DNA of 64,000 nt from positions 434,001 through 498,000 of the forward strand of contig OZ252110.1 in NCBI GenBank assembly GCA_965248545.1, given 5' to 3'. Below the pieces are notes generated by a model. The model worked only from the letters and a program-made list of their open reading frames with translations. It searched no databases and was not told the origin of the DNA. Source of the DNA: Alteromonas_E sp965248545. GTDB taxonomy: Bacteria; Pseudomonadota; Gammaproteobacteria; Enterobacterales; Alteromonadaceae. Each line of letters starts with the position of its first letter. The stretch's first letter is position 1. Shown here piece after piece: positions 18,078-26,893 of the stretch. Both the position numbers and the translations under genes were made by a program.

Positions 18078-18920
18078 ATGGCGGGAACGAGATTTCGCTC
18101 AGTGACAAGAGAAGCATTGGGAAACATTTTCAGAGAAGTAAAAATTGCAATCAAACCAGAACCAAAACCAGAAAAGTGGGTTTTTATTGTAGGTTGCTAC
18201 AACTCTGGAACTACTCTACTTTCTGAACTGATGGGCAGGCATCCAGACATCTCCGCATTGCCAACTGAAGGCCATTTCATTACCGATCAATTTAAAAAAG
18301 ACTACGAACTAGGCATTCCTCGAATGTGGGTAGACCGCGAAGATTTATTTCGTCTGAACGAAAAAGATGAAGGTCCCGATGTAGTCAGGATTAAAAAAGA
18401 ATGGGGCATGCGTTTAGACTTGTCGAAGCCCGTGCTTGTGGAAAAGTCACCACCTAATGCAGCTCGAACACGTTGGTTTCAAGAACACTTCGAAAATGCT
18501 CACTTTATTGGCTTAGTTAGAAATGGGTACGCAGTTTCGGAAGGGATCTCCCGAAAAGGAGATCCAAAATCAAACAAAAAAGGTTGGCCGATTGAAAAAT
18601 CAGCTTGGCAATGGGCTCGTAGCAATCAAATACTCCTCGAAGATTCCAAGTTACTTAACCACTTTTGCTTGGTCAAATATGAAGATTTAGCTTCCGATCC
18701 GCAACAAGCTCTGAATAACATAGCCAACTTTTTGGGGCTTTCGGCATTTCCAGATCTAACGAAACAGAGCTTTGCGATACATGAGCGCGAGCAAAGCGTT
18801 TCAGATTTAAATGCTAAAAGCATTGCAAACTTGAATGCAGAGGAAATCAGTCAGATCAATGCTGTTGCAAGTGATATGCTCATAAAGCTTGGGTATGATG
18901 TTATAAATCCCGAGGACTAA
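18078..18920 (+). CDS. Sulfotransferase family protein
   Basis: Predicted PAPS-dependent sulfotransferase. The 5'-phosphosulfate loop is IVGCYNSGTTLLSEL at about residues 37-51, and the 3'-phosphate segment is GLVRNGYAVSEGIS. EKSPPNAAR matches the conserved EK.P segment of this family. No signal peptide. It stands alone on the plus strand, closed by a strong hairpin at 18933. With the sulfotransferase at the window start it suggests at least two sulfation positions. The ribosome site is weak. Confidence 0.86.
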   Translation: MAGTRFRSVTREALGNIFREVKIAIKPEPKPEKWVFIVGCYNSGTTLLSELMGRHPDISALPTEGHFITDQFKKDYELGIPRMWVDREDLFRLNEKDEGPDVVRIKKEWGMRLDLSKPVLVEKSPPNAARTRWFQEHFENAHFIGLVRNGYAVSEGISRKGDPKSNKKGWPIEKSAWQWARSNQILLEDSKLLNHFCLVKYEDLASDPQQALNNIANFLGLSAFPDLTKQSFAIHEREQSVSDLNAKSIANLNAEEISQINAVASDMLIKLGYDVINPED

Positions 18921-18932
18921 TTCTGAAATTGT

Positions 18933-18962
18933 ATACTAGAGGCTTGCTCCAGCCTCTAGTAT
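18933..18962. terminator. Perfect 12-bp hairpin between convergent genes
   Basis: ATACTAGAGGCT (18933-18944), a 6-nt loop, and its exact complement (18951-18962). It lies 12 bp after the sulfotransferase stop and 10 bp beyond the stop of the opposing GT4. No strong T-tract follows on either side, so it may act as a bidirectional terminator or as a 3'-end stabilising stem. Confidence 0.65.
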
Positions 18963-18972
18963 CAACCTGATC

Positions 18973-20271
18973 TTATGAATTCCTACGCTGATGCTCTTCA
19001 ATAATACTTCGATATTGTTGGTTCATGAACGATGCGATCTTATCCGACGCATAACGCTCTTCAACCCATTTACGAGCTTTAGTTTGAATCGACTCCCAAC
19101 ATGCTCTTTTTTCAATCACTTGCATCACCGCAGTAGCAATCGCTTGGCTATCGCGATCTTCAACTAGAAAACCCGATTCCCCGTCATCAATGCACTCAGG
19201 AATCCCCCCACTTTTGGTTGCAATCGTGATTATTCCTGTCGCTTGAGCCTCTTGAAGAACAACCCCCTGGGTTTCTTCGTGAAAGCCATCCTTAGAGCGA
19301 AGACTCGGAAGTAAAAACACGTGTGACTTTTGGTAAACCTCTTTCAATTGCTTGTCAGGTATTCCAGACAGTACTGCAACCACGTCAGAGATCCCGAGCT
19401 CTTTTGACACTCTTAAGATCTTATCTTTTTCAGGCCCAGAGCCAACCATCGTATACGTGACCTTTTGTCCTTTCTCCAGTAGCTGCTTGATAGCGGTTAG
19501 CGCAAATTGATGCCCTTTGTCCGGATGTAAACGCCCAACAGTCAAAATATTTACTGGGCCATCCACCGGGAATTTCCGGGTTTCGAAAGGCCAATTATCT
19601 AGGTCAATTCCCTGAGGTACTACAATACATTTATCCTCGGGTGCGCCCAAACTAACGTATTGCTGCTTCGCGAACTCAGTATTCATGAATATCGCATCGG
19701 CAGCGTCCGTGTATTGGCGTCTAGCAGAGTCTGAAACAAGCGGAACACCAACGGGAGGTAAGCCATGGAAGGTAATCACAAAAGGTTTCTGTGACGCCCG
19801 AATTAATCTGACAAGGTGACTACCGACAAGCTCAGTATGTGAATGGATAATATCCGGATTAGTGGTAAATGCTGGACTCACAAGCCTGTCAACCACTCTT
19901 TCTTTTAACGACGTACCCTTAGAATCATAGTTTGCCCAAAGTTCTCGTTGATGTTCCCGAACACTTTTATTTTTCATCGACCGAATGTAAAACTGAATCA
20001 GTTCAATTTTATTGGTCGGAACACAACAGTACTTTTTGTCCAGCGCGTGTTCAGCAATCGCATCAGTTAAATTGCCTTTTTCTTCTTTCCGTGAGATGAC
20101 TCTATTGTCCCCGCCGAGCAACGCAATTTGCACAAGGTGATTAACGAGCCAGGGCTGAATCAAGCTTGGAAATGCTGCTGCGAGGGTCAGTACATTGACA
20201 CCTGTTGAAGCTGTTGTTCGTGAGAACGGTTCGAAATATCCATTCGTCATCAATTCTTTACTCACCTTCAT
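18973..20271 (-). CDS. GT4-family glycosyltransferase
   Basis: GT-B transferase of 432 aa. The N-terminal half contains TLAAAFPSLIQPWLVNHLV and HSHTELVGSHLVRLI. The donor half has NILTVGRLHPDKGHQFAL, GSGPEKDKIL and a DGFHEETQGVVLQEAQATGI site, resembling colanic-acid-type transferases (WcaL-like). It is the last gene of the minus unit beginning with the exosortase at 24377, 23 bp after the FG-GAP gene. Role: adding a sugar to the EPS unit; specificity unknown. Confidence 0.86.
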   Translation of the reverse strand: MKVSKELMTNGYFEPFSRTTASTGVNVLTLAAAFPSLIQPWLVNHLVQIALLGGDNRVISRKEEKGNLTDAIAEHALDKKYCCVPTNKIELIQFYIRSMKNKSVREHQRELWANYDSKGTSLKERVVDRLVSPAFTTNPDIIHSHTELVGSHLVRLIRASQKPFVITFHGLPPVGVPLVSDSARRQYTDAADAIFMNTEFAKQQYVSLGAPEDKCIVVPQGIDLDNWPFETRKFPVDGPVNILTVGRLHPDKGHQFALTAIKQLLEKGQKVTYTMVGSGPEKDKILRVSKELGISDVVAVLSGIPDKQLKEVYQKSHVFLLPSLRSKDGFHEETQGVVLQEAQATGIITIATKSGGIPECIDDGESGFLVEDRDSQAIATAVMQVIEKRACWESIQTKARKWVEERYASDKIASFMNQQYRSIIEEHQRRNS

Positions 20272-20294
20272 AGAACTGGAATTCTCAAAACTCT

Positions 20295-21701
20295 TTACGG
20301 CAACGCTATATTTATCATTGCCATCTTAAGCTGTATTGGTGCAGATACAGGAATATCAGTTTCGTACCCACCAAAATATACGTTAGAGATACTATTATCG
20401 CTGCTATTTAAAATATACTGGTAACCATGGGATGTTCTTCTGGTTGCTAAGTCAGCTTTTCCATCGCCGTCATAATCAGCAACGATCGGAACGTCGAAAG
20501 AGTCTTCCGAAAACCCGGTTCGTCTTATATCGCCTGTGGAACTATTCTTTACAAACCAATGCGCTGAAGACGGTCTTCTGACAGCGTAGTCAGCTCTACC
20601 GTCCCCATCATAATCCTGTGGGACAGCAATATCTTCTGCGTCTGAACCAAAATACGTCACAGTCTCTTCACCGGTACTTGACTCGATAATACGCCACAAA
20701 CCAGTATCAGGCTGGCGAACGCCGACATCCATCACCCAATCAGCATCGAAGTCCCCTACTACAGGTATGTCGCCCGTTTGCCCAATTCGGAATAGAACCT
20801 GTTCATTAGTTTTACTTGAAATTATGCTCCACTCATTGCTGCGCATCGACTTTATAGCGAAATCGCTAATACCATCTCCGTCATAGTCTGCGGCAATAGG
20901 TAAATCGGTTAAGTGTGAACCGTGAACCACTTCTAAAACCGAGCTGTCACTGCTTTTCAATACTACCCACCGGTTGGTGGAAGGCTCATAGAGTCCAATA
21001 TCGGTAATCGAATCACCATCAAAATCCCCAAAGATGGGAATCCCCTCCGAAACATTAGTAAGACGAATATTACATAGTGTCTGATCGGAAGAGCGATGAA
21101 TTAAAAAAGTATTTGTTGCAGGCCTTAAAAAGGCTAAATCTGCTTTTTGGTCGCCGTCAAAATCTGGCATGTGTGCTGCGAAGTTAAATGGATACGCGGT
21201 ATACTTGGTGGTGTTGTTTGTATAGTCAGACTCCTTCGAGTCCGTTTCAATTCTTATCGAGTGTTGGATAGGATTTTTTTGCCACAACCTAAATTCGACG
21301 CGGAAGGTCCCTTCCTGCCAAAAATCGGTCGTTTCCAGAGTGCACTCGATTCTCCAATTGTCGTGAGCACACTCTGCTGATGAATCTCCAAAGTTTTCAA
21401 ATTCTATAGATTTAACAATTGCCCTGCTGTTTGATGTCATTGTCACGTTAAAACGAGACGGTGACGCGTCTGACATATTTCCAATTTTGAAGGAGAGCGA
21501 GTAGCGCTCTATTCCAGGTTTTCGAATAATATGTGGAGTACCACTGAAACCGATATCGACCGTATTAGCGTTTTCTGAAGCATTTGAAAAGTGAGATTCT
21601 GAGGCAGCTCTATTGCCATCTGATGCCTCTGCTTGCAAATCAAGACAAGTGAGAAATGAGATAAAAATCACAAGCACTTGTATATGTAAAACCCTGTCCA
21701 C
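20295..21701 (-). CDS. Secreted FG-GAP/VCBS repeat propeller protein
   Basis: I place the start at GTG 21701 (AGGG about 9 bases upstream), which gives a normal signal peptide ending near LQAEA; a TTG at 21767 would add 22 residues. An Ig-like region follows, then six calcium-loop repeats of the form D-x-D-x-D-x-x-x-D (DFDGDQKAD, DFDGDSITD, DYDGDGISD, DFDADWVMD, DYDGDGRAD, DYDGDGKAD). Their spacing is 45-46 residues, and a partial closing strand ends the protein. This predicts a calcium-stabilised beta-propeller outside the cytoplasm. It has no PEP-CTERM tail. It lies between two GT4 genes in the exosortase operon, perhaps as a polymer-binding or adhesion protein. Confidence 0.85.
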   Translation of the reverse strand: MDRVLHIQVLVIFISFLTCLDLQAEASDGNRAASESHFSNASENANTVDIGFSGTPHIIRKPGIERYSLSFKIGNMSDASPSRFNVTMTSNSRAIVKSIEFENFGDSSAECAHDNWRIECTLETTDFWQEGTFRVEFRLWQKNPIQHSIRIETDSKESDYTNNTTKYTAYPFNFAAHMPDFDGDQKADLAFLRPATNTFLIHRSSDQTLCNIRLTNVSEGIPIFGDFDGDSITDIGLYEPSTNRWVVLKSSDSSVLEVVHGSHLTDLPIAADYDGDGISDFAIKSMRSNEWSIISSKTNEQVLFRIGQTGDIPVVGDFDADWVMDVGVRQPDTGLWRIIESSTGEETVTYFGSDAEDIAVPQDYDGDGRADYAVRRPSSAHWFVKNSSTGDIRRTGFSEDSFDVPIVADYDGDGKADLATRRTSHGYQYILNSSDNSISNVYFGGYETDIPVSAPIQLKMAMINIALP

Positions 21702-21822
21702 TGAGCAAGCCCTAAAATGATTTATCGCACTAGTCACAAGTTTAACTGATCGAGTTATCGCGAACAAATTCTAAATACACGCTTGCGATTGTAAATTTAT
21801 GAATAGGTATCGAAAAGAATAA

Positions 21823-22902
21823 TTAGGACACAACTGTATAATAAATTTGGGTGACTGAAGCTGCATTCGCCACGGCACTGTAACGACTTGGAAATTTCAC
21901 CTCGGGCCGTTCCTCGAGAATATTCTGAACTACAGCGTCATAATCAGCCGGAATCTGACTGTATATCAGACCTTGGGGGAAAGCTTCTTCCAATAGAGGG
22001 ACTAGACCTCCAACGGCGTGAGCTACAACAGGCACCCCCAGCGATAGCGATTCCAGTGCAGTCATCGGAAGTCCTTCATGATCGGATGTCATGATTAAAA
22101 TATCAAAGTTAGCGAGCCAGCTGGGAATAACATCTGAATGACCATGAAAAGTAACCGTATTCTGAAGTTCAAAACTTTCCGAAAGCTCTAACAAACTAGA
22201 TTTCAATGGGCCGTCACCAAAAATATGAAACTGAAAATCGGTTTGAGAGTTAGAGTGGCATAATAGGTGCGCAATCTGTATGAATAGATCGACTCGCTTT
22301 ACCCTAACCAGGCGACCAATAATTCCTATATTGATACGCGAAGGGTCTATGTCAACAGAGTGTTTTGCGGCATCTGCATTGACTTTACCTGGGTCAACTC
22401 CATTCGCAATAGTGTAGATTTTTTCTGCTGGGATTTTATTTTTTAAATCGTGAGTTAACACGTCAGAGACGGAAATCACAGCATCTTGCAGGTAAACCGC
22501 CACCCAACGGTCTATCAAACCTTGTAGTTTTTGTGTGAGGCTCAAAGTAAACTCTTGCGCTCCATGCACTGTGCGTACACAACCCGCATTTACACTTAGG
22601 AGGTTCGCGAGGGCACCGATAAGATGCTCTTTTTTGCGATGTGTATGAATCACATCCGGTTTGTATTGGCGGACTTTTCTCCAGCTTTTATACAGTAATT
22701 TAACAAAGCCAAATTGAGACTCTGGAAAGACTTCAACATCTAACTTGAGTGCTTCTAGTTCTGTCGCTAAACGACCATGATTCAATACAATTACAGATAC
22801 GTGGTGTCTCTTGGCGAGCTCACTTACTAGCGTTAACACTTGAGATTCCGCTCCAGCCCATAAATCTCCGGAAACAATGTGCAGAATTTTCAATTTTTTC
22901 AT
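21823..22902 (-). CDS. GT4-family glycosyltransferase
   Basis: GT-B enzyme starting KILHIVSGDLWAGAESQVL, a typical family 4 N-terminal loop. THRKKEHLIGALAN and TVHGAQEF follow. The donor domain has IGIIGRLVRVKRVDLFI, FGDGPLKSSL and SDHEGLPMTALESLSLGVPVV. Its ATG overlaps the exosortase stop (ATGA, 22899-22902), so it is translationally coupled to xrtA, an arrangement in keeping with a role in the same polymer pathway. 121 bp separate it from the FG-GAP gene. Confidence 0.88.
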   Translation of the reverse strand: MKKLKILHIVSGDLWAGAESQVLTLVSELAKRHHVSVIVLNHGRLATELEALKLDVEVFPESQFGFVKLLYKSWRKVRQYKPDVIHTHRKKEHLIGALANLLSVNAGCVRTVHGAQEFTLSLTQKLQGLIDRWVAVYLQDAVISVSDVLTHDLKNKIPAEKIYTIANGVDPGKVNADAAKHSVDIDPSRINIGIIGRLVRVKRVDLFIQIAHLLCHSNSQTDFQFHIFGDGPLKSSLLELSESFELQNTVTFHGHSDVIPSWLANFDILIMTSDHEGLPMTALESLSLGVPVVAHAVGGLVPLLEEAFPQGLIYSQIPADYDAVVQNILEERPEVKFPSRYSAVANAASVTQIYYTVVS

Positions 22903-24377
22903 TTTGATAGTCTGACGAATTGAGCTAACTGTTCCGAATTTGCCAGCGATTCCAATGCATCAGCAGGACAGTTCGGAGCACATTGCACTTGCAGTATAAA
23001 TGCGCGCGCTTGTTTAGGAGAAAATGCGTAGCGCAACTGCAAAAACTTCACTTCTAACCCCGAAGAGACCATTTGTTCGCCAACCTGGTAATACCAAAAC
23101 ACTCGCTTGGTACCATTTTCTGCCAAGGCCGTATTGATGCGAACTGAGCCGATCTCTACGGTAGTTGTCATCGACAAATCACTTGCTGGACGATTTGCGT
23201 AATAAATAAGCTCTTTACCTTGAGCCTGACTGCGATAGGTCACCACAGCAATAACCGAACCGTTTGGCAATGGTTCTACGCTTTTAAACAGGCTCACTTC
23301 ATCATGTCCTTCAAACCGCGCTCCGATTGCGCTGAGTGAAACATCTGAACTCTCTACATAACCATTAAACGACCTAGATTTGTCCATAACACCGGGACTA
23401 GCTTCAGCAGCTAAATACTCACTATTTACCGCTTGGTAAGCAAACGGAGCTGAGACCAAGCTAATGCAAAGAAGAACGAGAGACACAACTGACTTATTCA
23501 CGCTTCCATGTCGAGGGACGGTTTCATTTTGCGCTAATGACGATTGCTCGTTCACTTTGAACAAACGCTCGGCAATAACGAAATAACTCACCATCAAAAC
23601 TGCAAAAATAACCCATCCAAAAAAACCATGATCTTCGACCAGTTCACTTTGCATTTTTGATTCGTACCCGATCATTACCAGCGCAAACACACGAATCCAA
23701 TTGCCAACGATTGACAAAAACAAAATCAAACTGATCGCTACGATACGATCTCTAAGTCGAGGCAAATTCAAATACGAGTAAAACAATCCGATCGTGATAC
23801 CCGCTAGAAAATAATTAAGGCCAGCACACCCATCGGCAATTCGCATTGTCCCATAAGGGATTTGGATATCGTATTGGTCAATGAACGCTGTAATACCAGC
23901 CCACCTAATACCAATGGACACAGCCCATGTAGTTAAATCTTGAAGTGGATTTAGTAGAAAATCCATAACGGGAATGGCGAGGAAGAGTGCACCTACTGGA
24001 ATCCAAACTTTTATCGCATTTTGGAAACCTACCACCGAAATAAACAACAATGCGATCATAACGGGCACCAGCATTTGTTGAATCAGCAATACTTGCACGG
24101 CATTTGCCAAAACCCACAGTATTCCCGCACATAGGCCCAAAGGAACAGCTAGGAAGGAAGGTGATAAATTAAACCATGAACGCTGTACGTATAAGGCATA
24201 AATAATAAAAAGGACCAACACATAACCGTGTGAATAAGTATGGTTGTTTTGGGTCCATAGAGTGTTTAAGGACTGGAATGTCGGCGTGAATGCTGAATAT
24301 ATCACTAACACACTTAGGATTAAGACAGCAGATAGCTTGAGGCCATCTACTCTCGAAAATTTGTTATCGATATCCAT
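22899..24377 (-). CDS. xrtA: Exosortase A with fused EpsI domain
   Basis: Inner-membrane cysteine transpeptidase that processes proteins carrying a C-terminal PEP-CTERM signal. The N-terminal two thirds has about eight hydrophobic segments and the catalytic triad motifs ADGCAGLNYFLAG (Cys), GNWIRVFALVMIGY (Arg) and EDHGFFGW (His). The last 200 residues form an EpsI-type periplasmic domain, as is usual in the XrtA class. I chose ATG 24377, with GTGGA upstream and a length nearer the family, over ATG 24434, which has no ribosome site. It heads the minus unit with GT4, FG-GAP and GT4 and is divergent from the GT2 at 24522. Confidence 0.93.
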   Translation of the reverse strand: MDIDNKFSRVDGLKLSAVLILSVLVIYSAFTPTFQSLNTLWTQNNHTYSHGYVLVLFIIYALYVQRSWFNLSPSFLAVPLGLCAGILWVLANAVQVLLIQQMLVPVMIALLFISVVGFQNAIKVWIPVGALFLAIPVMDFLLNPLQDLTTWAVSIGIRWAGITAFIDQYDIQIPYGTMRIADGCAGLNYFLAGITIGLFYSYLNLPRLRDRIVAISLILFLSIVGNWIRVFALVMIGYESKMQSELVEDHGFFGWVIFAVLMVSYFVIAERLFKVNEQSSLAQNETVPRHGSVNKSVVSLVLLCISLVSAPFAYQAVNSEYLAAEASPGVMDKSRSFNGYVESSDVSLSAIGARFEGHDEVSLFKSVEPLPNGSVIAVVTYRSQAQGKELIYYANRPASDLSMTTTVEIGSVRINTALAENGTKRVFWYYQVGEQMVSSGLEVKFLQLRYAFSPKQARAFILQVQCAPNCPADALESLANSEQLAQFVRLSK

Positions 24378-24521
24378 GTGGAATCCACGTCCCTTCTGTA
24401 TGATACTGAATGCAATAGGTAATTTGCCAAACATATCAGATCGCTATCAAATGGCGAAATAATTTCTTTTTTATCTCGTGTCACGTTAAAGTACTGGAAT
24501 AACAAGAGAGGGAGTTAGCGT

Positions 24522-25673
24522 GTGCAGCTATTGTTTTGGGTTTTGGTCATAGTTTCCGTTTTTAGTTACTTTGTTTATCCATTTTCTTTGAGCGCTCTTT
24601 CAGCCTTGAGACAGCGAGAAAACGAAGACACCAGTCCGTCTAGCTCCTCTGATGAATTGCCCCACCTTACTTTGATCGTCACCGCATACAATGAAGAAAA
24701 GCGCATTCGGGAGAAAATAGAGAACACCCTTCAATTAGACTACCCTTTTGAAAAACTCACGCTAATTGTTGCGTCGGATTGCTCTTCTGATGAAACAGAC
24801 AACATCGTACAAGACTACGCAGACAAAAACGTAGTTTTGGTTAGGGCCGAAGAGAGACTTGGGAAAGAAAATGCACAATGGCAAGCGATACGAACTATAG
24901 ACCATGGCGTTATAGTCTTCTCCGATACCGCAACAAAAATTGAAAGCGACGGGCTTCGCCGTGTAGCTGCCTACTTCAAAGACAACCGAGTGGGTGCTAT
25001 ATCGAGTGAAGACAGATTTATCAGTACCGACGGAAATATTGCGGGAGAAGGCGCCTACGTTCGATATGAAATGTGGCTTAGAAAAAAAGAGTCGCAACTA
25101 GGTGGCTTAGTCGGCTTAAGCGGCTCCTTTTTTGCTGCACGAGTCGAAGTGTGCAAAAAGTGGGACATCCACTCCCCAAGCGATTTCAATACAGCGTTGA
25201 ATTGTGCCTCCCTAGGCCTTAAAGCAGTAACAGCTCCAGATGTATTAGGCTTTTACAAGGATTTAGCTGATCCAAGTAAAGAGTATGCGAGGAAAGTGAG
25301 AACCGTTATTCGTGGAATGACTGCGCTCGCCAGACACCCAGTTGTTTTGAATCCCTTTTCGTATGGATTATTCAGTTATCAAGTTGTTTGTCACAAACTA
25401 CTGCGTTGGACCGTACCATGGTCACTTTTGGGCCTATTGGTGGTGACACCTTTTACACTTCGCGAAACGTTCACTATCTATGATATTGCTATGTTAGCGC
25501 AAATTGTATTCTATGGACTCGCTATCGCCACTCACTTCTCCGAAAGACTTAAAAAGTCTGGCATAACTAAAATAATATACTTTTTCGTTCAAGCGAATAT
25601 TGCAGTATTCGACGCCGGAATTAAATTCCTAAGTGGTAAACGCATGACTGTCTGGCAGCCTTCTGCGAGATGA
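24522..25673 (+). CDS. Membrane-associated GT2 glycosyltransferase
   Basis: Begins at GTG 24522 with a strong AGGGAG ribosome site. One N-terminal membrane segment is followed by a GT-A domain (LTLIVTAYNEEKRIREKIE, VASDCSSDETD, VIVFSDTATKIE) and two or three C-terminal membrane segments, the layout of processive or lipid-acceptor GT2 enzymes. LSGSFFAAR is the acceptor-site region. Its stop overlaps the next ATG (ATGA). First gene of the plus operon GT2, DegT, FemAB, GNAT divergent from xrtA; divergent spacing is only 144 bp, so promoters are probably shared. Confidence 0.87.
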   Translation: MQLLFWVLVIVSVFSYFVYPFSLSALSALRQRENEDTSPSSSSDELPHLTLIVTAYNEEKRIREKIENTLQLDYPFEKLTLIVASDCSSDETDNIVQDYADKNVVLVRAEERLGKENAQWQAIRTIDHGVIVFSDTATKIESDGLRRVAAYFKDNRVGAISSEDRFISTDGNIAGEGAYVRYEMWLRKKESQLGGLVGLSGSFFAARVEVCKKWDIHSPSDFNTALNCASLGLKAVTAPDVLGFYKDLADPSKEYARKVRTVIRGMTALARHPVVLNPFSYGLFSYQVVCHKLLRWTVPWSLLGLLVVTPFTLRETFTIYDIAMLAQIVFYGLAIATHFSERLKKSGITKIIYFFVQANIAVFDAGIKFLSGKRMTVWQPSAR

Positions 25674-26884
25674 ACCTAAAACAGCTCCCTCCTGTTGGAA
25701 CCAAAATACCCGAGTTTGATCCCAATATTCTGGGAATAAAATTAACGGGGATAGTTACAGGCTCCGCACTTACCCAGTCAGGAACATGCGCTCTAGCGAT
25801 AGCATTATCTATTGCTCGAGAAGCTTCTGGCATGAAAAAGCCTGAAGTCATTATCCCAGCCTACTGTTGTCCTGATTTGGTCTCAGCTGCTGAATATGCG
25901 GGTTGCCAACCGGTAGTCGTCGACATTCAACCCTTTCCTTATGGATACTGTGCAGATTCGTTGAGCCAAAGTGTTAACGATAATACCTGTGCAATAGTGT
26001 TACCAACACTGCTCGGGATCAGGATGGATTCAACAATTATCCATGAGCAAATTCCCGATAACGTGCTGATAGTTGAAGACAATGCTCAATGGCTTCCTGA
26101 ATCGAAGAGTGCTTACCCTGAAGAACACAACGCCCGTCTCCATTTCGATCACACATTCAAGCATATAGACTTATCTATTGTGTCTTTTGGACGCGGGAAA
26201 CCGGTCAACCTGCTCGGTGGAGGGGCGATATTCATCCATAATGCCCGCCTTGTCTCTCTCCTTGAACGCACCCTAGAAAGTACGCTAATAAAACAATGCG
26301 AAAATCTCATTCAATTGGGCGACGAGGTACCATCCTTGCGTTTTCGAGTCAAAAACGCTCTGTTTAGAGCTCTCTGCAACGAATGGTTGTTTGGTCTGTT
26401 GGTTAAAGCTCCTTTTCTACATATTGGGGAAACTCATTATCACCCCCTAACTGAATTGCTACCGGTGGGGACTGATACCAAAGTAATGCTTGGCTCAGGT
26501 ATCAATGCATACATGCGTGACAACCGATTCGCGGAGACAACTCTGCGCTCTGCGAAGCTTTCTTGTTTGTTCGCCCAACAAACGGACAATCGATTGCTTC
26601 GGTATCCCATATTTACGAAAAGTCCTGAGGCAAGAGAATCTGTTTACTCAGCACTAAACCACTGTGGAATGGGGGCTAGTAAATTTTACAACGCATTGGT
26701 TTATCAAATTGAGGGTGTAGAGCAACGCGTAAAACGGTATAGTTCGATCCGAGTATCCAATCAATTCGCTGAACAAATGCTTACCTTACCTACCCATAGT
26801 TTTGTTACTCAACGTCATATTGCCGAGCAGCTAAAACTGCTTAACAGGCTCGATAATGACCTGGGCTTGAAGGTACAGGACTAA
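25670..26884 (+). CDS. DegT/DnrJ/EryC1/StrS-type PLP aminotransferase-like protein
   Basis: PLP fold type I sugar aminotransferase relative. SGTCALAIALSIA matches the phosphate-cup region, VEDNAQWLP the PLP ring-stacking Asp region (Asp137, Gln140), and SFGRGKPVNLLGGGAIF carries the likely Schiff-base Lys177. The family makes amino sugars from keto-sugar nucleotides; several EPS-locus members are divergent, so activity is inferred. It is coupled by ATGA overlap to the GT2 upstream and lies 9 bp before the FemAB gene. Confidence 0.82.
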   Translation: MNLKQLPPVGTKIPEFDPNILGIKLTGIVTGSALTQSGTCALAIALSIAREASGMKKPEVIIPAYCCPDLVSAAEYAGCQPVVVDIQPFPYGYCADSLSQSVNDNTCAIVLPTLLGIRMDSTIIHEQIPDNVLIVEDNAQWLPESKSAYPEEHNARLHFDHTFKHIDLSIVSFGRGKPVNLLGGGAIFIHNARLVSLLERTLESTLIKQCENLIQLGDEVPSLRFRVKNALFRALCNEWLFGLLVKAPFLHIGETHYHPLTELLPVGTDTKVMLGSGINAYMRDNRFAETTLRSAKLSCLFAQQTDNRLLRYPIFTKSPEARESVYSALNHCGMGASKFYNALVYQIEGVEQRVKRYSSIRVSNQFAEQMLTLPTHSFVTQRHIAEQLKLLNRLDNDLGLKVQD

Positions 26885-26893
26885 CCAGCACGT

